From: Trebouxia sp. TZW2008
Lineage: Eukaryota > Chlorophyta > Trebouxiophyceae > Trebouxiales > Trebouxiaceae
Length of the DNA stretch: 64,000 bases
Assembly (NCBI GenBank): GCA_002118135.1
Contig: BDIU01000059.1
Coordinates: forward strand, 62,001 to 126,000
Reading direction: 5' to 3'
Part shown: positions 38,435 to 50,400 of the stretch, in pieces
Layout of the letters: every line of letters begins with the position of its first letter
How positions within the stretch are numbered: position 1 is the first letter of the stretch
The notes under the pieces: model-generated
Seen by the model: the letters and a program-made list of their open reading frames with translations, nothing else
What the model was told of the DNA's origin: nothing
Database searches by the model: none
Made by a program: the position numbers and the translations under genes

Positions 38435-41400
38435 ATGCGAAGGGAAGATCTGCCACGAGCCGCTACCGCCGTCCCGAATGAAGTTCCAACCGGGCTGCAT
38501 GCTGAATTGCTCGGCAGTCGCAGAAGGAGCCTTCGTGTCAGCAGAAGTGGTTCCATGGGCGAGCTTGGCAGGTGAGTGCTCTTGATCATGTATATGCAGG
38601 TCACCTGTAGGTGCAAGCAGCTCATATGCATACACAGGTATCAACATACCTTAGCGCCTAACTTTTGCCCTTCAACGCTTGCTGTTGCTGCAGCAACCCA
38701 CTCAAGATGGGCGTGCCAAAGCGCATTCCAAGTTTGAGCAGCCAGCTGGAGGCGAAAGTGCAGGAGCTTGGAGGCAAGAGAGCAATCTACAGGTACAGTA
38801 ATTGCTTCTTACAAGGACACACGAGTTCAGCACATTCTTGATGTAAGGATAAGGCAATTGGACCAATCAAACCAATCACTGCATTCTGGCTGCTATGATA
38901 CCTCCGAATAAGAACAATCTGCTACAAGAACAGCTTTTGGTAAAGAACGCAGTCCTTATTTACAGCCTTCAGCTTTTCCTTGCAGCTGGGTCGCAGCTGA
39001 TGAGTTTGCATGCTATTGTTATCAAGCGCCTTCCAGGAAATCCCACAACACCTCATTGCTTTTCATGACACTGAAAGCAAGAAAAGACAAGTCTGCGCTG
39101 TCAGGCGCTATGACACAGATGCATGGACGCTTTGTCGTGTCCCCAAGACGATGGAAGACTGCATTGTTAGTGCTGACTTACAGTGACATTGTCTGTATGA
39201 CCCCTTGTTGGGCATATATGACCATGTGTTGATTGCTCCCACTGATTGGTGCTCCATGTTGAAGCTGAATGATGGTGATATTGCTCACGCAGTGTGCTTG
39301 TCGCCAACAATGGCATGGCAGCAGTCAAGTTCATTCGCAGCATCCAAGATTGGGCATACAAGACCTTTGGCAATGAGCATGCTGTGTCATTGGTTGCAAT
39401 GGCCACGCCTGAGGACATGCGCATTGATGCCGAGCACATAAAGTTGGCAGACCAGTTTGTGGAGGTGCCTGGAGGGACAAACAATAACAACTATGCCAAT
39501 GTTCGCCTCATTGTGCAGACAGCTGAGAAGGCAAATGTGGATGGTGTATGGCCTGGCTGGTCAGTATCACACTGCTTCTTTTACTAAGATGCACCAGTGC
39601 TCATCAACGTGCTCTACAATGTGTATGGCCTCGCTGGTAAGTTCTACACTGTCATCTATTTTCATCTTGCAGCTGTGCTGACGGTAGCCTGTGATGTTGC
39701 TCATATTCTGCACCGTGCTGCAAACAGTGGGTGCTGCACGGCAAGGAGCAATGCAATAACGTCGGGCCCACTGTGTGGCAGTCTGTCCATTCCACCATCT
39801 CAAACACCACATCCTAGTGTACGGAAGAATGCAAAATGTTCTGTGACGCAGCAGAGCCAAGCAGCTATCACACTTTGCCTTCTACATATGGCGGGCCGAG
39901 AGTTGTGCATTGTGGCACTTGGTCTGCAAACAACACCAGCTTGCTGCTGCCCAACTCTGCCGAAATGTCTCACAGATGCATTCAGCCATTTGGGTGTCAA
40001 CAGTGACCTCATGCCACAGCCTGATTGCATCTAGTCATAGACACAGTACTGCGGGATACGCTGGGCTACCGTAAAAATGCATCAGCAACAAGCTGGGCTG
40101 TCACCTGCAATGAACCAGTGTATATGAGCTTTGACATTGTCTGTATGACCCCCTGGTTGGGTCTCTATGACAGTACATTCATTGATCGACTGATCATGCG
40201 CACAGGGGTCACGCATCAGAGAAGCCTGAGTTGCCTGCTGCTTTGGCTCAGACAGCCTCCAAAATCCAATTCCTGGGGCCCTCTGCTGATGCCATGGCAG
40301 CCCTTGGGGACAAGGTGGGCACTCTTATGCGAGCAGTTGCTGTCGACCCTTTTGTTTTAGCTAGCATGGTTCTGCAAATTTTCACTTCAGTTGTCCCAAA
40401 GCGCCACAACAAAAATTGTTACTGTCACTTTGAATCAGGTGTTGGTCATCTAAGATTTGCCCCATTTCCATTGTTCACACTGCAGGTCAGATTCTGACAC
40501 ACACCGATGTTGAGACAATGTTCCATGCTTTGACTAATGCTAAAGTCTCTGTAAATCAAATCAGCTCAGAAACCTGCTCAGACAAGATGTCATCATGTGA
40601 ATACATGCGACCACCTCAAGCGAAACTACTTCAAATCTTGCTGACATCCGCACTTAGAGCAGAAGTCTGTAATGAGATGGCGAATCACCCTCTCTTCAGT
40701 AGACAATTCACTTGCCTGCAGATAGGGTCCTGGCTCAAGCTGCAGGCGTGCCAGCTTTGCCCTGGAGCGGCTCTGATGTCAGTGTCTCATACAAGGACTG
40801 TGGCGGCATCATTCCTGCTCACATCAACCTTGGACAGTCGGACATATATACGTTTATCAGAGGGAGTTCCTGTTGCATGCAGATAGGGTCCACAATCCTA
40901 GCCCAAGCAGCAGGTGTGCCAACTTTGCCTTGGAGCGGCTCTGATGTGAGCGTCTCATACAAGGACTGTGGCGGCATCATCCCGGCTGACGTGTACAAGC
41001 GTGCGTGCGTGCACAGCACAGAAGAGACTTTGGAGTGCTGCAATCGCATCCAGTACCCCTGTATGTTGAAGGCATCTTGGGGTGGTGGTGGCAAGGGCAT
41101 TCGCAAGGTCAGACCTCAGCGTCGCGCATTTGTGCAGTGCAAGGCTTGAGTATGCTCTACTTTGCTGATAGTCAGAGCCTCTGCCAGTCATCAGGACACA
41201 TGGACGATCATCGCATGCCAAGATCTGAGTAAGCTGAGGCTGTGCTTTGCATGCCGCCAACATTCATGAAAACATGTGCATGGCATTTGAGGAAATGGCA
41301 TCATTGCATGTGATCTTGGCATGCAGGTTGGCAATGATGAAGAGGTGCGGATGGCGTTCAAGCAGGTACAGGGGGAGGTGCCTGGGTCCCCCATCTTTGC

Positions 41401-44400
41401 CATGAAGCTGGCCCCCCAATCCCGCCACCTAGAGGTCCAGCTCCTCTGTGACCAGTAAGCATATCACGACTCAGCTGCTATAAGCTCAGAATTGTCCTGG
41501 AGCTCCGCCTTGATCCCCGTAAAATGTTGAATCACGAAAATTCAGAAAATTGTCACCAGAAGCCTGACCAGCATGTTACCGTGGACTTGTGATCTCTGCA
41601 CCTGCATGCTAAGGACGTGACTCTCAATAGCATCAGCCTTGACATTCGTTCATGACTGCACCAGCTTTTTGCTCTTGTGCAAGATGCCGTTGCAAAGCGT
41701 ACTTTTGCAAGTATTGATTGACGCTTATGTGCTGTCTTGAAGGTATGGGAACGTGGTCTCCCTGTTCTCTCGAGACTGCACGGTGCAGCGGCGCCATCAG
41801 AAGATCGTTGAAGAGGGGCCAGTCAGCAAGGTAGCTGCCTTGACAGACACCTAGTGCATATTGCATTCTCTGTGTCAATTTCTTATCTACAGTGGCAGCC
41901 TTGCAGGCCAAATTTACCTTACTGTACTGCTGCAATTGTCTTTGACGATTTGATAAGTCAAAGCTGTCTTGATCAGCATTGTTTGTACCCTCTGCAAACA
42001 CCATGCTCATCACCATGATGGTCACCTGAGCAGACTTTCTGGATGTCCATTTCTAGATAGACCAAAAGTGGTTTTTGCTTGACTGCCAAACGCATCATGT
42101 GCATTCATCTCCAGAGTTGCTAAGGCACATGCAGGCATGTGCATGGCATCTGGCTTGCAGTGTGGGCAATGACTGGGCTGCTACTTGCAAGTGTTATCTG
42201 AAATGTGTGGTGTGCTTGTGCAGGCATCTGCAAAACTGCTGCAAGACATGGAAGCATGCATGCGGGCTTTGGCTTGCAGCATGTACTATGTTGCGGCTGC
42301 TACTTGCAAGGGTTATCTGAAATTTGGCTTGTGCTTGTGCAGGCATCTGCAGAACTGCTGAAAGAAATGGAGGCATGTGCGAGGGCTCTGGCTCGCAGCG
42401 TGGGCTATGTCGGGGCTGCTACTGTTGAGTTCCTGTACGGCCTGGAGAGCAAAAACTACTACTTTCTTGAGCTCAACCCTCGCCTCCAGGTACAATGCAT
42501 CATGGTGTTGTCATCTCATGTGATTCTGCGGTCTAATGCAGCTTGACATTGCAAAGAAGTGTGGAATGAAACACCAAAATAGATGGCTCAAGACGCAATG
42601 CTTCAATTGTAATGCCAACAATCTGCATCTTTTGCATGGCAGTTGTGTATTGTACATTGCATGCAACTGCACGCCCACATCTTAAGTGTGTGATGTGCTT
42701 GCCAGGGTTTGTCTGTAGGTGGAGCATCCTGTGACAGAGTGGATCTCAGGTGTCAACATCCCCTGGTGCCAGCTCATCATCGGCATCAGCTTTGACAGGA
42801 TGCCAGACATCATTCCAGCCTTTGCTTCACAAAACATGCTTGAAGCAGACATCTTATCCCACCTTGTGTCTGTAGGTGGAGCACCCAGTTACAGAGTGGA
42901 TCTCAGGTGTCAACATCCCCTCCTGCCAGCTCATGATTGGCATGGGCATTAGGTTAGACAGGATGCCAGATATCCGCCGCCTGTTTGGCATGGACCCTAG
43001 TGGAATTGGTGCCATTGGTAAGCCTTCATCCCCATGTGTTCAGCCACTGCTGCAGAAGTGTTCAGAACCTGCATGCAAAATGCATATTACGACTGATTCC
43101 GGTTGATGCCTTTGCCCATCATACCAGCACGCCTGCTGCGTTGCCAGCATCCCGTGCGCTGTTGGTCAACTTACAGATGATTTGCCATATGCTCTCTGCA
43201 GGGCATTCCTCACAATCATGTCTCATGCCATTTGAATACCCTTAGAGGAAACCACTCATGAGCAGCGTAATTTGGCTGAGACACTGCCTCTGCTTAATGC
43301 AGATTCCAAAAAAGTTGATAACACAGAGGCGACTGTACACAACAGACAGAGGCCTGTTTTGCACTGCATGTGCTTGCTGCAGACTTTGAGGAGGACCCAC
43401 AAATGAAGCCAATCGGTGCAGTGGTGGCTGTGCGCATCACGTCAGAAGATGCAGATGACGGCTTCAAGCCCACATGTGGCGGTATTGAGGAACTGAACTT
43501 CAGAAACTCTCCAGACGTGTGGGGCTACTTCTCAGTCAAGAGCGGAGGTGGCATACATGAGTTCTCTGACTCTCAGGTGAGAAAGCCCAATTTCAACTAC
43601 AAACCCCTTTGACACTGCGGCTGAGTCTCAGGAACTTTCAGAGCATGTTGGGGTACTTCTCAATGAGAAGCTGTGATGGCCTGCATGAGATCTTTGACTC
43701 CCAGGCATGCTGTTACCTGCTGCGACTACAAGCATGCCCTTTGTAGATGCATGCTAACTAGTGAACGCTTAGAGTCATGGTCGCGTGATATACTTGTTCC
43801 AAATTGATCTCCAGGGTGCTGCTGACCGGTCAGGTCGTTGATTGTGCATGCAGCACCTTGTTGACCAATGCATTTCTGCAAATTGTGGAGTTGGGGCACC
43901 TGTTTGCCAAAGGGCACACGAGGGAGAGTGCCATCAGGGCTATGGTAGTGGCCCTTAAGATCAGGGGGGCAATCAGAACCACTGTGGACTGTGTTATCGG
44001 CATGATTTGAGCTTACAGCGATGTTTGCAAAAGTTCCTCGACTTATTGATGCACTCCTTCCAACGTGCAGTTTGGGCACCTATTTGCCAAGGGCCATACA
44101 AGGGAGAGTGCCATCAGGGCTATGGTGGTGGCCCTCAAGCAAGTCAAGATCAGGGGGGAGATCAGAACCACCGTGGACTATGTGACTGACATGATCCAGC
44201 ATGAAGTCTTCACTGGAAATGACCACCATACTGGATGGCTGGACTCCCGCATTGCCGCCCATGTAAGCTCTGAAGGTCTTGCATTAGACTTGCATGTTGA
44301 GCTGCTGTACAGGAACTCAACAATCACTGCTTTTTGCTGGTGCATGACATGAGCTGACTAACTTGTCATCGTATTGAAATCTCACACTGCTGTTTGTGCA

Positions 44401-47400
44401 AGTCTTGGCTGGCAAGCATGAAGCAGCAGCACTCCAGCATGACAGCATGCATCTGCATTGTCTGCAATACACAGCAGATGCAGTCTTGGGAACAAGGACA
44501 AACAGTGCTGGACATCTTTACATCAGCAAAGTGCAGCTGGTCTGCAAAGCTGTATCATGATATGCCAGGCATACGGTCATGTCTGCAAGAAGCAGCATCT
44601 AGGCTGCAGAGCTTGACTTGGTTATGCCAAACACTTGCCGCACTTTCAGCAAGCAGCAGCTGGTTTGCAAAGCGACGAGGTGATACTATTTGCTATGATC
44701 TGCAGTAGGCAATAGCTGCTTTGCAAAGCGTTCAGGTGTCATGCCAAAAATGTGGCCGCATTTGCCACATGCAGCAGCTGGTTTGCAAAGCTTGACTACA
44801 ACATTCAGATCGGCATCATGATTCGCATGCGTGCAGGTCAAGGCAGAGAGGCCAGCCTGGTACTTGTCAGTCATCTGTGGAGCTTTGTTGCGCGTCATAC
44901 AGCAGGTCAACCTGCGCTCAGCTGACTACCTTGGCTTCCTGGAGAAGGGGCAGCTGCCCCCGGCCAGACTTACACTCACATCCTTCCAGCACCAGCTTGT
45001 CTTGGAAGGTCAGTTGCACAGCAGGCAAAGCATGCATAGCATGCATAGCATGCATAGCATGGGGTACAAGTTTAAATTAGAACTTGAAACAGAGCATTTG
45101 ATCAGGTTAGCCTCACCTCTCTTCAGCACCAGCTTGTCCTAGAACGTGAATTGCACAGCACAATAGAGGGCACAGCACTTTACTGTCCACCACAGTAACT
45201 GACATGTCATACCGGCATGCTATGAAGCTGTTTTCAGAAACCACTTTTCATTGGAATAGCATGCATAGCATGACGCATGAGGCAGAGCATCTTTGGCATG
45301 CCAAGTCACTGCCAACCACACAGTCTTGCATGACAGATCACAGAGGACTGCTGACTTTGTCCTCTGTCAAGCTGACTGACAACTGTCTTGACTTGCTGCA
45401 GGTATCAAGTACACAGTTCAGATTCAGCGGCGAGCCAGTGACACCTTCAGCCTGGTGTTGGGCAACAGCTCTGTGGATGCAGTCATCAGGACCCTGAATG
45501 ATGGCGGCTTACTGGTTCAGGTAGAGTGTCTGCCCTGTTGTCATGCAACACCACCATTCCCAGCTTTCATGTCTTGGGAGCTTGCTCAGGGATGGTGCGT
45601 ACCAAGTCACATGTGCTATGCCAAACATGCAGTAGCTAACACCAATTCCTGGTCAAGAACTGTCAACTTGTGCTTCATGTAGCAGCTCACGGTACCATCA
45701 ACGTGCTACGCTGCTTGAGGAAACAATGATATGTCTAATGACACGGAACATGTCTTGCACCTTCTGAAATTGTTGACAGAAGATCTTCCTGCACAGGTGG
45801 ATATGTTCTCTCATTGAATGCACAGCGTAAGCAAGAACAGCTTTCCTGCATAGGTGGACGGACTGTCACATGTAGTACACAGCGAAGAAGAAGCTCTGGG
45901 CACGCGCATCACCATTGACAGCCTCACATGCCTGCTGGCCAATGAGTCAGACCCCTCACGACTCATTGCCAGCTCACCTGGCAAACTGGTGCGGTACCTG
46001 GTCTCGGACGGCTCACACGTCAGGACAGACCAGCCATATGCAGAAGTAGAAGTCATGAAGATGATGATGCCATTACTAAGCTCAGCAGCCGGTCACATGC
46101 ACTTCAATCTGTCTGAGGCGTCTGTGCTGAATGCTGGTGACCTGATCGCGACGCTTGATCTGGATGATGCTGAGGCTGTGACCAAGGCTGAGTCATTCCA
46201 GGGTGACTTCCCTGAATTGGGGCCCCCACAGGTGTACAGCAGCGGTGTAGATCATCGCTTCAAGATGAGTCTGAAAGATGCTACAATGATCCTAGCAGGC
46301 AAGCTATGCTCGCATTGCCATGCCTCTGTCATTGCCATTGATATGCAGCCGTACAGGCAGTCAAAATATGTGTGTAGTATTCAACATGCAAATGACGCAC
46401 ATCTGTGTGTGATCATGTCGATGCACAGGGCAGATGCATGTTATGTGCTCATGTGCTATGCGATGGAACACTTCTGTTGTTCCCGTATTGATGGGTGTGC
46501 AAGGCGTATGACTTTGTCAATGTAATGGTATAGCAAATGGCATGCTGTCAAAACAGTGGGCAGCACTTGATTGTGGGCAAGGTATTGACTTGGCTTAGTC
46601 ATGCATGCAGGGTATGAGCATCCTGTGGATGATGTGGTGGCTGACTTGGTGGAATGTTTGGAAGACCCAGCCCTGCCTCTCATGCAGTTCACAGAAGCCT
46701 TTGCCGTGGTGCAGGTATGGGTCTGCCCGAACCTGCCTGAGCCCTGCCTATGCGCCTGCTTCTTCATGCAGTTCATGCGCGTCTGGGCTACATAAGAATG
46801 TACATCTGCAAGTGGATTGTCACTGCAGATCACATGATGGACACTGCAGCGCTGTCTGCAGTAGTGTTGTTAGACAAAGCAGGTAAACACAGCTTGGCTG
46901 AAGGCATCTCAATAGCTTCACCTGTGGGCTGTCCTCAATTCACCTGAGCTAATCAGTGTCCAGCTTATAGGCTTGACTCAATTTGCTTGACTAGTCATAA
47001 ATATAATGCATGCTTTCAGAACCGGATGGCAGCAGACTTTGTGTCTGAGGTAGAAGACATCCTAGGGGAGCATGAGGCAGACTTGGAGATGAATCAGCCG
47101 AAGTCACCTCGGCCTGGGGAGTTCAAGCCTCAGTTCCCTGCTAAGGCTCTGCTGTATGCCATCAACAGAGGCGTGCAGGTCAGTGTTCACTCTGTGCGGT
47201 CACAGCAGACCCATGCGTGCATTACAACAAACATTACAACAGACTGGATTTAGCAACACAACAGACATCACGACAGACCCATGCTGTGAATCAGCCCAAG
47301 TCACCTTGTTGTGGGGTGTTCAGGCCTCACTTCCCTGCCAAGGCCCTGCTGTATGCCATCAACAGAGGCGTGCAGGTGAGTGTTCACTCTGTGCAGTCAC

Positions 47401-50400
47401 AGCAGACCCATGCTTGCATCACAACAATCATTATAATAGACTGATTTTTGCGCGACAACAGACATCACGACAGACCCATGCTGTGAATCAGCCCAAGTCG
47501 CCCCAACCTGGGGAGTTCAAGCCTCAGTTGCCTGCCCAGGCCCTGCTGTATGCCATCAACAGAGTCGTACAGGCAGGTCTTCACCCTGTTAAAATGCAAC
47601 ACAAAGCCTGTGCCTTCAGGCATGGTACAGCACGCATTAAAACTGTCTTGTCAGCGCATTTTACTGTATTACTACATGTGTTGGATCTGTGAGTCATCTA
47701 CCATGCAATGCAATCACGTTCGTCAACCATCACGGTCAGGAGCAGCTGACATGCACAGCACCTGAAACTTTCATCCCTTCCACGTGCTTGGCCAGCCAGA
47801 CATTGATCAAGGTAGCCATCAACAAATGTGTTGTTGCAGGAGGTCAAGGAAGGTGACAGACCTGCCTTGATCAGTCATCTCAAGGCTCTGACTGACATCA
47901 CCACTGCCCATCTCGAAGGGGCAGAAGCCTACTCACGCCAGATTGGCATGAGCCTCTTCCAGAAGTTCCTGGACGTAGAAGAACGGTTCCAGCGGGGAAC
48001 TGAAGCCACTGAGCAGGAGATTATCGATGAGCTGCGCCAGGTCAGCATTTCCCGCTAAATTGTGCCATATGCATTTCCCGCCAGAACTTGCCATGTTCAT
48101 TTCTTGCTAGACTTTATCACTTGCTGTACCACTGCCTCATGTTTTGCAAGAATGTGCCGTTGCCACTGATGCAATGTGCTGGGGCAACACCCCCTGAGAG
48201 GACCATGGCACAGCTTATGCATAACCAGGATGAACGTTACTCACTTTGAAGTTTGCACAATCCACTGCTTGTTAGTTTGCTGCAATCGAAATGATAGGCT
48301 GCTGCGTACTTCTTGCAAGCTGTACAACTGATGCAAGCAACACAGCAGGCTGAATGCATTGCAGCCCTTGTGCCTGCACCAATGCAAGCAGCATCTGCAA
48401 CGCGTGCATCTCTCCATCACTCCAAACATCCCTGTTCATAATGCCTTCTGATCATGCAGACGCACAGCAAGGAGCTGCAGTCAGTGGTGGACATTGTGGT
48501 CAGTCACCAAGCAATGCCCCTGAAATGTCGGCTGGTGGTTCAGCTGTTGTATGCAGTGGTGGCGCCCACCCCTGAGCAGTATCGGCCCCTGCTACGCCGC
48601 CTTGCTGGCCTCGTTGGTAAATGCCGGCATGGTGCATGCAACGCTGCGCTTCTCTGTACATGAGATCTGTTCAGTGGCTAGTGGTTGTCATTGTTTGCCC
48701 TGACCCTCTGTGCAATGTTATACTCACAAAGCGAGCTGTGGGCGCTGTAGCTGTCTACACAGCCTGACGCATAACAGGGGTTTTTGCCGTCACTCTCTGA
48801 GGTTTTCAGTTGCACTGTACAAGCTGTATGGTGGCGCCGACTTTTGAGCAAAACAGGCCACTGCTGCGCCGCCTTGTTAGCCTCATTGGTAAGCTGCCTC
48901 TCAGTGTCTCCAAACGCTCAGGAGCGGCTAGGTTTGACTTATACAACACAAGGCATATAATTGCAGCTCAGGGCAGCGCACAGGTTTGGCTGTAGCCCAG
49001 CTGCTGCTGCGCAGGCTAGAAATGGAAAGAGCCCTCTCGATCTCTGCAGCCGTCCTGTGGTTTCTATAGCCTGCCAGCATGTATAATGACAGTCCTATAG
49101 CCTACCAGCATGCACAATGACACCTTGTACAAATCTAGGACAGGGCAGTGTCCAGGTGGCCGCCACAGCCCAGCAGCTGCTGGCACACAGCTTAGCATCA
49201 CAGCTAGCTCTGCTCAAGATACTCTGTGTTTGCCGCAAGCTGTCAGCAAGCAACATCATTGTGTGTGCTGATTTTGCATGACCTGACGTCAACACTGAAA
49301 TTGCTTCAATCAGCTCGTCATCTTTGTAGCTCGTGAGCATGCACCGCGCCTTCGACTGTGAGTGCAGGTCAGGGCAGTGCTCAGGTGGCGGCCACCGCTC
49401 AGCAGTTGCTAGAGCACAGCCTGCTGACGGAGCTGCAGGGGGTGGTGGCGCGCACCCTACAGGGGGTGGACATGTTCACCCAGCCCCATCTGGCTGACAT
49501 CCTAGGCCATGCACAGCGCTCTCAGCATGGCCAGACTGCTTCACCATCTGAAGCTCAACCAGCTGTTCCCCAGGTGAAATTTTGTGTAGCAGTCATGCCT
49601 GCAGATCCAGGATTTGCATGAGCATTGACCACACGCTGAGCAGATTTTATCAAGATGATTTCATCATGTTTACATTTGCTCACAGCCCCATCAACTCCTG
49701 CAGTAGTCTGGATGGGACATGCGCACCCTTTTCCATCAGCTGAGTACCATCTGGGATTCTTGCTAGCACATGCGTGAGGTTGCTGATGCCCAAGCGTTTT
49801 ATGTACAGAAGTTTGTGTCGTTGGGCATGCACATCAGAGCGGGTCGTGCCTAGGAGGCCCACCTTAGCAGAAGGCCTCTACTCAGGGCTGGTCACCAGCC
49901 TTTTTGCGGCCAGCCCCAGTCAACCCAGTCAACGACCCTGAAATAAGGGGTCCCAGTTGGGTTTCAATTGGGCCCCAAACCTGATGCAGCCCAAACTGAG
50001 TGTGCCTTTCCTGCAGGCAAGCACACAAGAGCGGGTTGTGCCAAGAAGGCCCACCTTTGCAGAAGGCCTGTACTCAGGGCTGGTGACCAGCCCCTTTGCA
50101 GCCAGCCCTAGCCAAGACAAGGGAGGGCCAAATGTGATGGAGGCCAAATTGAGGCTGTTGGTGGAAGCCCCAGCTGCAGTTGAGGATGCCTTGGCGTCAT
50201 TGCTCAACCACATTGACTCCCAAGTGCAGGCAAGCATGCAAGAAATCTCACTGCTCGTGCACAGTCAGCTGCATTGTTGCGCAGTCAGTCATGGCTACAT
50301 GGAGCCCCTCGCCCTTCAATGATGAGGGATTTTCCACTGACCTCACTTGATCAGCTGGCATGAATACTTTGCATCAAGGGCTGCTGCTGCATGACTTGCA

